DNA of 64,000 nt from Chrysomallon squamiferum (GCA_012295275.1 CM022677.1:7291894-7355893); one strand, 5' to 3'; counted from the first letter of the stretch, positions 1 to 12,034 are shown. Made by a program: numbers and translations. Notes: generated by a model not told the origin, from the letters alone.

Positions 1-40
1 TGAGAGAAGTTTCAAATCAGTGGAGCCTACACATAGCCTG

Positions 41-44
41 AAAA

Positions 45-75
<31 letters not shown>

Positions 76-76
76 A
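41..76. repeat. (AAAT)n microsatellite
   Basis: About nine tandem copies of a four-base AAAT/AATA unit. Similar A-rich tetranucleotide tracts recur through the window. No function is evident. Confidence 0.9.
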
Positions 77-200
77 GGTAATATCACAGTAGATATCAGT
101 GGCTCTGAAATTATAGAGAAATTATTATGAAAAGTAAAATAGTGGCAGATAAAGAAAAGTTAATAAAATGACATGATTAAAATAATAATAAGAATAAAAC

Positions 201-329
201 TGAGAGTTTTCAGTGTTGTGTTTTCTTTAAGAGCTGAACTGACACAATGAGAGAAATAATCATTTCCTAAAGAATTACTTGACACATCCAAATATTCCTG
301 TGTACCAACAATATTTTGACTACACAGTG
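201..329 (-). CDS. Leucine-rich-repeat exon (fragment of an LRR/NLR-like gene)
   Basis: The minus-strand reading from 329 to 201 is a 43-codon open exon. It includes SSNSLGNDYF followed by SSALKENTTLKTLS, the ribonuclease-inhibitor type LRR pattern (SSN-G-eG--aLaeALKeNttLktL) common in NLRC3-like and other LRR proteins. The acceptor is a pyrimidine-rich tract ending TTCTAG just above 329. The donor at 201/200 (CTCA/GTTTTA) is weak. The exon would begin and end in phase 1, so it could be skipped or duplicated without frame loss, as in LRR arrays. The downstream part would lie before position 1, so only a fragment is visible. The upstream exons are uncertain; the exon-like segments at 1.7 and 4.5-5.2 kb on the same strand are candidates. 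The LRR call is fairly safe, the gene boundaries are not. Confidence 0.55.
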
Positions 330-454
330 CTAGAAACAGAACACTCAAGTTGTGTGTATTAGCAGTAAAAACTGTTAATACAAATTGTTAACACTTAGTT
401 ACTTGTTATTATTAAAATATAGTTAGTAGAAGAAATCATAATGTTTTAACAGTA

Positions 455-735
455 AAAATAATATCAACAGCAGTTGTAGTAATACCAGTAGTAGAACTAG
501 TAGCAGCAGTAGCAGTAGCAGTTGTAGTAGTAGTAGTAGTAGTTGTAGTAGTAACAGCAGCAGCAGAATTTGTAGTTATAGTATTAGTGTTAATAGTACC
601 AGGAGTAGTAATAGTTGTAATATTAATAATAGAGTAGTAATAATGGTAATAGTTGTAGTATTAGTGGTGATCATACTAGTTGTAGTAATAGTGGTAATAG
701 TTTGTAGTATTAGTAAAGCAGTACTAGTTGTAGGA
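455..735. repeat. Degenerate AGT/GTA trinucleotide tract
   Basis: A 280-bp stretch made almost wholly of AGT, AGC and AAT triplets (TAGTAGTAG, GTAGTAATA and variants) with no stable longer unit. It looks like an aged triplet microsatellite. The next 800 bases hold A-rich unique sequence with no coding signal. Confidence 0.75.
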
Positions 736-1720
736 AGATCACTGTTGTGTTAGAACACATTGCCAAACACACAGCTCGTAAAGTCTCAGTTCCAGAACTG
801 TTTCCTGATAAATTTAAAACCTAGTTAAAAAAATAATGAAAATACAGCACACTAAATTATTCAGTAGGTTGTAATTTTACATAAAATAATGAAAAGGTTG
901 ATAATAATTAACATGAATATTATGTAATTCAGTATGATTAAAGTTTAAATAAATTAAAAATAATAAGAAAATAAATAAATGATAGATAGATACATACATC
1001 AAATAGATAGACACAAGATAGGCAGAAAGATTTATAATTAAATAAAAATAAATAAACTAAAAATAATCAACTTTCTACTAAAACTTGTTTTAAGAGCATT
1101 TTTATAAATTAAAACTATAAATAAATTTAAAATTATTTAAATTACTGATTCTAAAGCTATTTATGTTCAGAACTATCAAAAGAGAACTTACAGAAAAATA
1201 ATATTTTCTTTCTTTGTCATACTTCAAAATATTACAACTTTCAAAATAATTTTTAAAAAACATAAAGAAAAGAAAGGAAGAAAAAAGAAAGAAAACTAAA
1301 AACATGATAATTAGGAACAAATAAAAATGATATATAAAGATAGAGACAGAAAAACAGATAAGTATATTGTAAGTAGAGACATAGTAAGAAAGATAAACAT
1401 ATTTATCTGAACATTTTCTAGGAAAGAAATACAGACAAACAGAAAAGCAGAGATAGAAATAAAATAAATAAATAGGGAGGTAGCCAGAAAGAGAAACAGA
1501 CAGATAGACTAAGACATATTTACAGACATAATTACCTGAATATTTTTCAAAGATTTTTAAATCTGACTAAGTGATTGAGTTGTAAAGCTTGTGGCAGTTT
1601 GAGCTTAGTCTGGCTGCTTTCAAAAAAAATTCCAGTTTCACAAGAATATTAATCAGTTGAATCACATGATCAAACATTTTCTGTTCCCTTTCTTTCTTAG
1701 ACATTATTTTTTTACCAAAA
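736..1720. other. No gene seen
   Basis: AT-rich sequence with short AAAT and GATA runs. The open frames here are low-complexity Lys/Asn/Phe strings without family resemblance. Confidence 0.6.
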
Positions 1721-1723
1721 TAC

Positions 1724-1887
1724 CTCTGGCAATGGGTGGTGGTGTTTGTGGTTTCTTTTCTAGTGTGCCTGGATCTTTCTTGGCACACGCGTTTGAGTTT
1801 TTAGTGGTTGGTGTGGTGATGTCAGTTTGTCTCAGTCTAATGGTGGTACTGGTGATACTGGTGCCAACTGCTGTTTCTTTTTCAGTT
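1724..1887 (-). CDS. Exon-like segment, Thr/Pro/Lys-rich, unrecognised
   Basis: The minus strand has a good acceptor (pyrimidine-rich, ending TTTCCACAG) just above 1887 and a donor AGAG/GTATTT at 1724/1723. Between them one frame is open and encodes a Thr/Ser/Pro-rich linker (GTSITSTTIRLRQTD, then KPQTPPPIAR). Composition and GC content differ from the A-rich flanks. The frame would enter in phase 2 and leave in phase 1. It resembles a disordered linker in a multi-domain protein; no family is recognised. It may belong to the same minus-strand gene as the LRR exon at 201-329, but that link is inference. Confidence 0.35.
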
Positions 1888-2373
1888 CTGTGGAAATAGA
1901 AAAATAGAAAGAAAAAAATGATATATATATAAACAAAGAGGGCAGACCTTGAAATTAAAAGAAAACATTAAGTGAATATAAATACAAATACCTATCCAAA
2001 TCATTGGTAACTATTTAAAATAGACTAATAGTAACAAACAAGTTATCAGAATAATACTGGTTCTAAAAAAAAAAAAATCACTAATAATAATACTTTTCAG
2101 AAAACAAAATATATTGACAATACAAGTTTTCACTTCATTATTGTTTGGGTTTGTTCGGCAAACACTAGAAATACGACATCATCAATGAAAACAGGTTTTG
2201 AATAAGGAAGACAGAACATCTACACTAGTATCAAATATCAATTTTCTGAGATATTACTAGGTCACTTGTTTTATTAAAACATTAAAAAAAATGTCTGCTC
2301 CCCACTGAATAAAAAGAAACATGAAGAAAAAATATAATAATAAAAAGAATTATAACTAGCTTGTAAAAAAAAA

Positions 2374-2378
2374 AATAC

Positions 2379-2457
<79 letters not shown>

Positions 2458-2458
2458 G
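2374..2458. repeat. (AAT)n(AAAT)n compound microsatellite
   Basis: About 15 AAT units pass directly into about 8 AAAT units. A 90-codon minus-strand open frame over it is a low-complexity artefact. Confidence 0.9.
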
Positions 2459-2755
2459 ATAATTTGAATTATTAGAATGTAGAAAAATAACCAGAAAGAT
2501 GGAGATGCAGTTAAGAGATTGAAAAATTGATACATAAATAAATAAATAAATAAATAAACAAATAAATCAATATTATAGTTAAAATTATAATAATAATAAT
2601 ATAAATACATACATATACAGACATACAATTATAATAAAAAATAAGAATTCTAATTCTTTAAATAAAATGAGCAGGAGAGCAAAATTAAAAGAACAAAACA
2701 AAAGAAATTAAAATGATAAAAGAAAGACAACTCAAGAACTAAAAGAAATAGTATA

Positions 2756-3349
2756 CCGTATATACTTGTGTACAAGGCGACCTTATGTATAAGTCGATGT
2801 GTATTTTAAGACCAAAAATTGCGTCATATTAGGTATTAGGTATTACTTGTGTATAAGTTGACTGTAGACTCCAGGCACCATCACTATTTTTAGACCAGTG
2901 TGACAGTGCCATGAAGGCCTACATTGTACGCCTACTGTAACATAACTTGCACGAGCTGTAACTTGCATGAACATACCATAATAACGTAAATGCATGTATT
3001 ACATGAGCTATAGCCTAAATCATTGCAAGACGCCGTAAGGCATAACGCCGTACTGACGGTTTTCTCGCTTTAAAATGTATTTTTATGTCATTAAACGGAA
3101 GAATATCATGTTTTACATTCATATTTGTGTTTTGTTACTTAATTTTTCAAAACATTTTATACGATAAAATTATATTTTTGAAAAGCTGAAAGACCGCAAT
3201 TATTTTAGATGCATCCCGTAGCAAAAAATAGTCAAAATGGCGACTCTTCAGCAACAGCTACAAAAGCATTACCTATGTATAAGTCGGCCCCCAAAATATT
3301 ACCTTAATATAGTCTCCCAAAAATTAGACTTATACACAAGTATATACGT
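2756..3349. mobile_element. Non-autonomous TIR DNA transposon, about 590 bp
   Basis: The left end reads CGTATATACTTGTGTA and the right end is its inverse (TACACAAGTATATACG), giving imperfect terminal inverted repeats of about 20-25 bp. Subterminal copies of the motif TGTATAAGTCG occur inside both ends. The interior has no open frame of note and is less AT-rich than its surroundings. Ends of this type (CGTATATAC-TGTGTATAAGTCGA) are widespread in animal genomes on MITE-like elements. No clean target-site duplication was found, so the superfamily is left open. Confidence 0.7.
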
Positions 3350-4480
3350 TAACTTAAGTAATGTAAGGAAAAAATAAATAAATAACAAATAATGGTAACA
3401 TATGCAGAAACTAGGCAATGAAGAATAAGAAACAAAAAGAATGAAGAAGAAAATTAAAAAGAATAAGAATGGTCAGTAGTTCAAAAACAAAAACAAAAAA
3501 AATTATAATAAACAAAAATAAATAAATAAACAATAAAATTCATTAAAATAAAAATTACGAATTTAAAATATGAAAACAGAAAAAGAAAGAATAATAAGAA
3601 GTATGAACAGAAACTGGGAGACTGAAAAATAATAAGTAAACTGTATATTACAAAACTCTTGCTTATCATTAAAATAACTGAAAATAAATACAGACAAGAG
3701 GAACAGTCAAGAAGAAAAAGAAGATTTTGAAGAAATTCTAATGTAGAAAAATAACAAGAAACAATAATCATGGTAAATAGGTTAAAAAAATAAACAATCA
3801 AATAACTTTAATGAAAACACAAAAATGAAAACAAATAAAAACAAATGAAGAAATATGAATAACACAGGAATAAGCAGGAACTAGAAGAATAAAAGACAAG
3901 AAGAAAAACACACACACACACACACACACACACAGAGATATTTAAAATACATAAAACAAATAAATTAAGTAAATAAATTATAGAAAAAGATAGAAAGATA
4001 ATAAAATGTCGTAAAATAAAATATTACTGAAATAGTAACAAGATAAAGAAATAATACAAATTACAGTCCAAATGAAAAGAATTTTGAAATAAAAAAGAAA
4101 GATAAATTAAATGTTGATGATGATTATTATTATTATTGGTAGTAGTATTGTGGTAGTAGTAGTATCAATACTAAATTTAAATAACAACAACAATAATAAT
4201 AATAATGCTGATGATGATAATAATAATAATAATTATAAATTATTAGAAACAAAATGATACTGAAATATAGATGAGGTAATCTGCGTTCTTCTTTATGTTT
4301 GATAACAACAACAATGTAAACAAATATAATTTTAGATCATCAGTAGTCAAATATAAAAGAATTGTATTTAGCATGGACCAACATGAACGATAATAATATC
4401 TGAAAAAAAAAGAGAAATATATACGAATTTGAGTTCAAGATGGTGTGACGTCAGTTACCAAAAGAAAAGAAAAAAGGATT
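3350..4480. other. A-rich intergenic or intronic sequence, no gene seen
   Basis: Contains A-rich runs, a (CA)n tract at about 3906-3933 and AAT/ATT runs at 4123-4225. The long minus-strand frame at 3481-3801 is Phe/Ser/Ile low-complexity and not credible as a gene. Confidence 0.6.
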
Positions 4481-4484
4481 CTAC

Positions 4485-4609
4485 CTTTGCAGCAGTTTCT
4501 ACTCAATAATAGATATCTACTATGTTCCAAATTACTTTGAACAGAATTGATTGTATTATGAATAAATAGGAGTTGGTCTACAAGATCTTGAATGTCCTTA
4601 AGGTTAAAA
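4485..4609 (-). CDS. Exon-like segment, amphipathic helical, unrecognised
   Basis: On the minus strand an acceptor (CAAACATTTCAG) sits above 4609 and a donor (GCAAAG/GTAGAA) at 4485/4484. The open frame encodes a Leu/Ile-rich amphipathic stretch (KDIQDLVDQLLFIHNTINS, then LEHSRYLLLSRNCC). It looks like real coding helix rather than low-complexity noise. The family is not recognised. A second open stretch just upstream (about 4732-4805, with SPKDSNIITVTNSRKSK) may be the preceding exon. Confidence 0.4.
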
Positions 4610-5049
4610 CTGAAATGTTTGTGAGGAGGTAAATAAACTGAACACATAGTTTTATGACTACAGACAATAAATTTAGTATTTTATGCAATTTTACTCTGGG
4701 GAAAATTTTCATTAACAAGAAAGAAAACTCTCTTGGAGATTCTGTTTTTGATTTCCTTGAATTTGTGACAGTAATAATATTACTGTCTTTGGGGGAAGTT
4801 TTCTGAAAACATTGGATTATATTTAACAACTACTTCATCAAAAGTGGATCAAATCAAGGGAGCCTGATGAGCCTCTTGAAAGATTTTTGGAATCCTGAGA
4901 GATCTGTACTGATTTAGAATACTGTGTCTTTGCCTTAGCATTCTATTTCTTTGTTTTCTCTGAATGTCAGAAATCTTTTTACATTTATCCTCACCATTTG
5001 GCCATGTTAAGTCAGTCTAATAGCAGCAGCATATGACAAGTGCTACTAA

Positions 5050-5235
5050 TTATGAAGATTATTCAACATTTTTCTAGCCTCAGGGAATTACAGATACAGA
5101 TAAATAGTGCCATCTTTGTTCCTAGCAAAATTAAACAAATCAATAGCTGTTAGCTGCATGAACTCTGGACCAAAGTGAATAATTGTCAGTGGCAATGTAC
5201 TCAGTTGCAGACATCAAACATGACTCAACCACCAG
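5050..5235 (-). CDS. Possible coding segment, unrecognised
   Basis: The minus-strand frame encodes MQLTAIDLFNFARNKDGT and then, after one frame change, PEARKMLNNLHN. The mix of residues is protein-like, but there is a stop in the middle and no clear splice borders. It could be a decayed exon of the same minus-strand gene as the segment at 4485-4609. Confidence 0.25.
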
Positions 5236-6140
5236 GATCCATCATCCACTTCACATGTCACATCTCACAACAAACAAGATGCCTCACTGAAGGAGTTGGT
5301 GCTGTTCTTAGTCATTTTAAGAATGTTCTTGTTTTCAATTGTATTTCTAAGAAATCATTGTACAACTTTAAAGTTATATGGTTTCAGGTTGTGGTTACAG
5401 TATACAAGTTATAAACCTAGGATTACATGAAAGACAATGATATAATAAAAATAAAAGCAAAGAGTGTTCACATACTCAAAATGTTCTTCAAGTACAGCCA
5501 ATATGTGATAAACAGGCTATAAAGGGTTTGTTTCAGGAACAATTAATATTCTAATTAGCTAAGTTGTTTAATATTTGTTTCATGATGATACGTTATAGAG
5601 ATCACCTTAACGATATGTTTAAAAAATAATAAAAAAATAATAATAATAATAATAATTATAATTATAATAAAATCTTTCTAAACATTCTTATTAAGGCAGC
5701 TGACTGACTTGACAGCTGAAAGCTATACATACTTTTCTTTATTATTTATTACAGCCACATGAAAAGCAGACATTCCATCACTGTTGAAAATGTCACATTT
5801 AATTTCTTCACCTTCATCAACATCTCACAGATGGGTAGTTGTTCATAGCATGGAGTGGCATCATTAACCCTTTGTCAGAACAAGCTCAATGTTTACATAA
5901 TTAGAGATCAACTTTTGAAAATAAATATGTAAAATTATATGATAAAGAAATAATTTTATAAATCACAATAAATTGACAATTAACAGATGCAATATGAAGT
6001 TAAAACTTCATTATAAAGCTACAAGAATAAATGTATCAAAGCAAAATTTGCAAACAGGAATAATAATTAGAAAAGGGCATTTTTTAAATTTAGGTAGCTT
6101 TCTGGGTTGTTATTTGTACATATACTGTGTCATTTTATTT

Positions 6141-6142
<2 letters not shown>

Positions 6143-6216
<74 letters not shown>
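6143..6216. repeat. (CT)n(TA)n compound microsatellite
   Basis: About 20 CT units joined to about 15 TA units, in the intron directly after the ankyrin exon 6236-6392. Confidence 0.95.
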
Positions 6217-6221
<5 letters not shown>

Positions 6222-6235
6222 AATACACATATAAC

Positions 6236-6392
6236 CTGTGTGTTAACAACACAACCCTTGTCAATGAGGATTTTCACAATTTCTTCATTGTCTGCAGTCA
6301 CTGCTTAGTGACATGGTGTCAGTCCTTTTTTATTCTTTTTGTTCATGTCAGCACCTTTATCAGTTAGGGTTTTCACAATTTCATCTTGGCCT
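6236..6392 (-). pseudogene. Ankyrin-repeat exon with in-frame stop
   Basis: Encodes DEIVKTLTDKGADMN, KKGLTPCH, then a TAA stop at 6305-6307, then AVTADNEEIVKILIDKG and VVNTQ. The stop falls exactly where ankyrin repeats have Tyr or Ala (TPLHyA), so it is a nonsense change in a formerly coding exon. Splice sites (TTTTTCAG before, ACACAG/GTTATA after) are kept. Confidence 0.75.
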
Positions 6393-6972
6393 CTGAAAAA
6401 CATAATAATCATGAAATGACACAATTTTGTATCTGTGTTATATAAAAGTATAATTATAGCTTTAAAGAGAATAGTGATGTGATAATTTAAAGATACACAT
6501 TTAACATGTGAAACCACATGGTGATGTGACATGTTATATAAAAATATAGCTTTATCTTACTGTTAAACAGCACGAGAAAGAGATGATTAATAAAGATATA
6601 GATATAACTGACCATGAGGCAGAATAAAGAAATGATGTTATATAAATATATAGATATATCTTAATAAAACTGCATCATGAAATGATGTTATATAAAGATA
6701 TAGATATAATTTTCTAAAACAGCATTGTGAAATGATATAAAGATGCAGATATATCTTAATAAAATTGCATTATGAAATGAAATGATATTAAGTAATGATA
6801 CAGATTTAATTTACTAGGAAACAGCTTGATTCAGTGATAATATATAAAGAAAGAAATTTAACTTAGTGTGAAATAATGTTAAATAAATACTCATCTTACT
6901 ATAAAGCAGATAAATGTGTACAAATACAGATTTAACTTCCTCTGAAGTGATGTTATGTAAAGTTTAACTTAC

Positions 6973-7125
6973 TGAGAAACAGCAAAATGAAGAGCAGTGT
7001 CTTGTTCTTCATCAACCAGATTTGGATCAGCTTTATATGATAAGAGAATTTTCACAACTTCACTGCTACCTGTGTAGCAAGCCAGTTGTAATGGACTGTT
7101 TGCATGGATTCTTAAATAAATACTT
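6973..7125 (-). CDS. Ankyrin-repeat exon
   Basis: Encodes ANSPLQLACYTGSSEVVKI, LLSYKADPNLVDEEQDTALH and FAVSQ, one and a half ankyrin repeats with the TPLH-like and VVkiLLs-gAdpn motifs. The acceptor is ATTTTTCAG and the donor TTTCTCA/GTAAGT. It joins the next ankyrin exon (6236-6392) in phase 2. Confidence 0.8.
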
Positions 7126-7397
7126 CTGAAAAATAAAATAGAACAGTATAAAATGGAATTTCTTTACAGGAAAACAAATAAAACAATATAAATAAAAAAA
7201 TATACAAATAGATACATTTAAACATAAAGACAAGACCACAAATAGAAGATACTTTGTCAATTAAAAATGAATTAAAAACATTAAAGAGATACCTTTCAAA
7301 ATTAAATTAAATAAAGACTATATAAATTTTTCTTTAATTATATATATAAAAAATAAAAATAAAACATTTTAAATTAAAGTAAATAATACTAGATTAC

Positions 7398-7489
7398 CTT
7401 CGTTAACATTGATCTAAAAAAATACCATGACTGTGCATCTTCATAATGAACTTTTTCTATTCTTGAGCCATTTATTTCAGTGACTGTTC
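7398..7489 (-). CDS. mib-repeat exon
   Basis: Encodes GTVTEINGSRIEKVHYEDAQ, then SWYFFRSMLTK. This matches the mib repeat end (GtV-eid-dgdv-V-YedGqsWtfnP-aLtKv). The donor ACGAAG/GTAATC is good. The preceding exon, 7817-7947 (YQLKPGDKVQMDIDAKVVK), carries the start of the same repeat, but the phase between the two does not match, so either a base is lost or an exon is missing. Confidence 0.65.
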
Positions 7490-8289
7490 CTGGCAATGGC
7501 AAATACTTAAAATAATAAATTAATTAATAAATTAATAAATAAATAAATAAAATTAAAAATAAACACTAAATAGAATCAATAAAATAGAACAAAAAAAGTA
7601 CCGCTGTTATCCTTCAGTCAGAAACAGACAGACATTATGAAAATTGTTTATTTGAATGACAAAACAAATTTGAGTGCAGAAGAAAGGTACTTGCATAATT
7701 TCATATATATATATAGACAGATAGATAGATAGATAGATAGATTTTTTTTTCATTATGTATTAATTGTAATGAATAAATTACATTTATGTTATAATTAATT
7801 AAAGTTAAATAAATACAAACATCAGATATCTTTTCATGGCACATTCCTTTAGTTTCTGACAAAAAAATGTCTTCACCACTTTGGCATCTATATCCATTTG
7901 TACCTTGTCTCCAGGTTTCAACTGATATTCTGACTGGCTTCTCACATCTAAACCCACAAAGTACTTTAGTTTATAATTTATCTTCATCATTATCCTCCTC
8001 ATCATAATCTCATCGCATGCATCATCATTATTAATAGTTGTTGTTTAAGAGTATTATCTGTGACAATTTAATCAAAGTAAAAAAAATGATATTAAAATAA
8101 AAGTCAAAAACTGTTATGAGCTTCTGTGGTACGTTTGTTACTGCTTCTTTTAAAATTAACTAAGATTATTAAAACTTAGTAAGAATAACAGGTTTATGCA
8201 GACCAAAAAAGTTGGTTTTAATTAGTTTGTTAATTTATCACTTTGATAGTATTGTTGTTATGTATTTGCTGGTAGTTCAAGAAACACAC

Positions 8290-8477
8290 CTAACACAGGA
8301 AGATGCTGTGGAAAGTAATACATGCCTTGTGTTTCAGCAAACAGAATGAGATCCATACAACCTTCTCCTCCACATCTGTAGGTATTCCTTGAACCTTTTT
8401 GCATTTAACTTCAACACCACCTCTATAACTATTTCTTCCCCACTTCACTAAATGTATGACATCACCAGCTCCTTCAC
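8290..8477 (-). pseudogene. MIB_HERC2 domain, second exon with a one-base frame break
   Basis: The first half encodes EGAGDVIHLVKWGRN and GGVEVK. The second half is homologous only in the next frame, giving GSRNTYRCGGEGCMDL, then MYYFPQHLPVL, which is the end of the MIB_HERC2 fold and its usual linker. One base is missing near 8399-8403, where a TGG codon would be expected and the sequence has a single G next to a five-base homopolymer. The donor TTAG/GTGTGT is at 8290/8289. Confidence 0.7.
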
Positions 8478-8942
8478 CTAAATTTGAAGAACAAAATAAA
8501 AGAAAACATCTTTGAAAAGATGCAAAACAGATTCTTTCAAACTTCACATTTCATAATTTTCATACCAGAAAAGGATATTTGTTATATGGACTTAAATGAA
8601 ATCAGTATAATTAATTACCTTTATAATTACAAAATAGTGTGATGCTTATTGTCACAATTATTATAGGGGAAAGTTAATCAGGCTTCAACTGTTATCTTTG
8701 TTGATATCCCACCAATCAGCCCATTACACATCAAGGCTGAATTTAAATACACCATATAATTTAAATAAACTAACAAAGATTTAAACAATATATTTTATGA
8801 TTTGCATAAAATTACTACGGTCCTTGGTGTAAATTTTTCTAATTGTAAATTTTAAAACCAAATAAATCCTTTTTTTTAACCATAAATCTATCTTAACAGA
8901 GTACTGACCTCACTGTGAACTCTTTATTGAAAGAATACTTAC

Positions 8943-9049
8943 AATCCTGATTACTCCACTTCCAGTGTAACCCTCTCTTAACACTAGCACCTGGCAAAAT
9001 TCCATGTAAAGTTTCTAGTTTTAGCAACTTTCTTGAATCAATAGGCACT
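8943..9049 (-). CDS. MIB_HERC2 domain, first exon
   Basis: Encodes LPGASVKRGLHWKWSNQD, matching the start of MIB_HERC2 domains (G-rVvRGpDWkWgnQDGG). The acceptor is TTCTCTTAG and the donor GGATT/GTAAGT. It joins the ZZ exon in phase and continues into the exon at 8290-8477 in phase (one base over). Confidence 0.8.
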
Positions 9050-9256
9050 CTAAGAGAAATGAACATTTTTAAGCAGTAATACATTCCTTTTTAAAATCAT
9101 TTGTGAAGATAAACAGGTTTTAAATTCAAAATAAAATAAATGTACAAAACTGTTAACAGTAAAAGGCCTTTTTAATTTTTGTTTTTAAATTATATTATTT
9201 TTTATATGTTTTTTCTTTGTTGTTTTATTCATGTAATCTCAGTTTTGCTGACTTAC

Positions 9257-9428
9257 AGTGTAGATGTCTGTGTTTGATGGAGAAGGAAAGGATGACTAAG
9301 ATCATGTTTTCCACTCATGTAACACAGAGTGCAAAGGTCGAAGTCACAGCAGGTTGCACACTTCCAGCGCATACCTTCTATTGGTTCCATTTTGCAAACA
9401 TCACATGTAATATTATCATGAACACAAC
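9257..9428 (-). CDS. ZZ-type zinc finger exon of the mind-bomb-like gene
   Basis: The reading begins GCVHDNITCDVCKMEPIEGM and continues with RWKCATCCDFDLCTLCYMS and GKHDLSH. This is a canonical ZZ finger: CxxC (CDVC), WKC, a CDFDLCxxCY core and a terminal GKHxxxH. The acceptor is TTTTTAG above 9428 and the donor CACT/GTAAGT is at 9257/9256. It exits with two bases and joins the exon at 8943-9049 in phase. This order, ZZ then MIB_HERC2, is diagnostic of mind-bomb proteins. Confidence 0.85.
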
Positions 9429-9429
9429 C

Positions 9430-10724
9430 TAAAAATTACATATTGTTCTTGTGAGTTGATGATGATGATAATAATAATAAACAATAAATAAATAAATAAA
9501 TAATCATTACGTTCTAAAGATGATAAATATAATCTGACAGAGTGTCTGACATACAAAAACTTGTTACACTAAGTATTGATTGCAAATTATAATTAGTCTT
9601 AGATTACCATTATGGTTATTTATAACTACAAACTAATAATTTATTAGCGAGAAAACAAAATTACTCCAAGCTTGTTTACCTCTGTAGAAAATAAAATTAC
9701 ATTTTTGCTTTGGTTGTCTTTAACATTCTTGATTCAATGTTTTAATTTATTTTTATTTTTATTTTTTAGAGATAGTTTAATTTTTGTTCTGAATTCGGAC
9801 ACTAGTGACATACGACATCTACAGAAGGGACATAACTGATGCTGTATTTCCGCATGATTTTCATGATTGAGAGATTGCGATTTGTCAGAACATGTTTTAG
9901 CAATCTATAAACAGTTGTCGAATAATTAAAAGTTCCTGACCATACAGTTTAAAGTCTGTAAAATGTTAGTAAAACTAGGTATAATATATCAGAGCTGTGG
10001 CCTTCTATTAATAGTATGACGGAAGAGGGATAACTCTAAAGAGAATGGCAGGGTACACGGATGAAATATGGAAAGACTGATAATAAATCAAGTGAAATAT
10101 TACATGCATGTAGTTATTAAAATGCAGTAGTCTATATTCCCGCAAAAAGAATGTTCCTCAAAAAATATTAGTAGGTTCTTTTCCAAATAACACCATTTTC
10201 AGTTTCAGTACAGTGCAAAAGATGACTTTGACAATAAACTCTGACATAAGATAACTAATTTAAGAAAATATAGAAACAGTTCTTAAAGGAATAAAGTAAT
10301 GACGGTAAAGATATCATTTTTGTTAATGATTAAAATTTCTTGAAAAATCAACTATTTACAAACGTTTTGTTCGTTTCTTGGTATGTACTCAGAAACGCCT
10401 CTTTTCATGATCAGAAATACAGTTCTAACCTATTTTTATTGACATTTGAACGCTTGATTTATTCTCTATTTGACGTCATATCTGTATAAAAAATGCATGA
10501 ATGGAAAATTTGAAGTCCTATCGTACTGTTTATTGCTTGAAAGTTCCTTGTAATGTGAAGAAAGCGTTTAATCTCAGTCTGAAATAAGTTTTAGAAATAT
10601 GTATGTGTGTGTGCGACAGAGGGACAAAGTAAGCGAGAGAGACAAAGAGATGGAACGAGATAGAGAAAATTGACTGAGACTGTCAAAGAATACAGGCTTG
10701 ATACTGTGAAATAAGTTATCTGTG

Positions 10725-10769
<45 letters not shown>

Positions 10770-12002
10770 TGGTGTTCATTTGACTGTGTGGGTCGGGGTT
10801 CATGTGAATGTGTGTTTCTCTGTGAGAGACAGAGATATTATATCCATAGATGAGCCTTCCATTTCACAGTCGGAATCTGAAATACCCGGGGAAACTATAC
10901 TATTATAGGGACATTATGATCTTAATTATTACACTAGATGGAACTTTATAAAGGATAAATTTAACCATGAAGTAAACTGTGAGTAAAATTGTAATAACTG
11001 AAACTAATAAAATTTACGACAGAAATATTAGACAATGTGATGGATGTTTATGCCAAATGCTGTTCGTTACATTAGCAGTAGTCAGACTGAGTCTCCGCTG
11101 TTGTAGTAAAGTCCCATCACTGTCACGTGGCCCTAAGCCTATGGTTCAGTGAAAATGCATGATACCATCACTATTTTTTGTTATCAATTTTCATTATTAT
11201 CTTTTTAAATTAATGACAAACATGTTAAAATATTTCAGTAATGAGCACAGACAAATGTTGTGATTAATGAATGAAATATATTGAATTAGATCGCTTTAAT
11301 TATGATATTCGGATTTTTTTTCTTTTCATTTTTTTTATTTTTTTTATTTTGAGATAATATGAATATAATTATACCTAAACTAATTAAAAGTATTTTATGC
11401 GTTTTGATTTTTAAGAATAGTCAACCAGAATTTCGTTAAATACCATGGAATAAATAACAATTATGGAGTAAAATCAAAATAAAATAGCAAAAATAACAAA
11501 ACGTTTTCAAAAAAACCTTTAAACTGCTATTAAACATATATCATTCTCTTATTGCTGAAAATGGCGTTACGGCAATTAAATTCAGAACTTCTCGAAGGAT
11601 ATTTTCCCTTAACTATACCATGTATTTTGTAAGTTTAATTTTATTTTTAAATTACTTTTAAACTTTTAAAATTTTAGTCTTCCTTTTTACATTTAGAGAA
11701 AAAAATAAAAAGAGCTCTGGTACTATACATGATGTGCAACATAATCTTTTACCTGAGGTTTTTCTTTTGTTTCTTTTAATTTTATTTTGCTCAATATTAT
11801 GTTGATTTCTACAGTTTGAAATAGTAATCATATTGAAGTGTAGATAATTAGTGTGATGTGAATATCTTTGATACTTAATTACTTGCATACGACTAAATAA
11901 ACAGTAAATAAACTATTATTATATCTGTTATAATTGTTATTAATATATCATCATTATCATCATCATCACTGATAATATTAATTATAAAAATATTATTATT
12001 AT

Positions 12003-12034
<32 letters not shown>

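Larger units (their letters stand above)
5720..9428 (-). pseudogene. Mind-bomb-like gene (ZZ, MIB_HERC2, mib repeat, ankyrins), disrupted
   Basis: Minus-strand exons, in transcript order: ZZ finger 9257-9428; MIB_HERC2 start 8943-9049; MIB_HERC2 end 8290-8477; mib-type repeat 7817-7947 and 7398-7489; ankyrin 6973-7125; ankyrin 6236-6392; ankyrin remnant about 5720-5885. Mind-bomb proteins are ubiquitin ligases that act on Notch ligands or immune adaptors, with MIB_HERC2-ZZ-MIB_HERC2-mib repeats-ankyrins-RING. Here the first MIB_HERC2 and any RING are not visible. Phases agree between the first three exons and between the two well-formed ankyrin exons. Lesions: a one-base loss near 8399-8403 in MIB_HERC2, a TAA at 6305-6307 where the ankyrin consensus has Tyr, a phase clash between 7398 and 7125, and shifted frames in the last ankyrin. 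The gene is most likely a pseudogene; sequence error is the alternative for the one-base loss but not for the stop. Confidence 0.7.

Noticed and set aside
2356-2628. 90-codon minus-strand open frame rich in Tyr and Phe
   Set aside because: It spans AAT and AAAT repeats and has no conserved residues.
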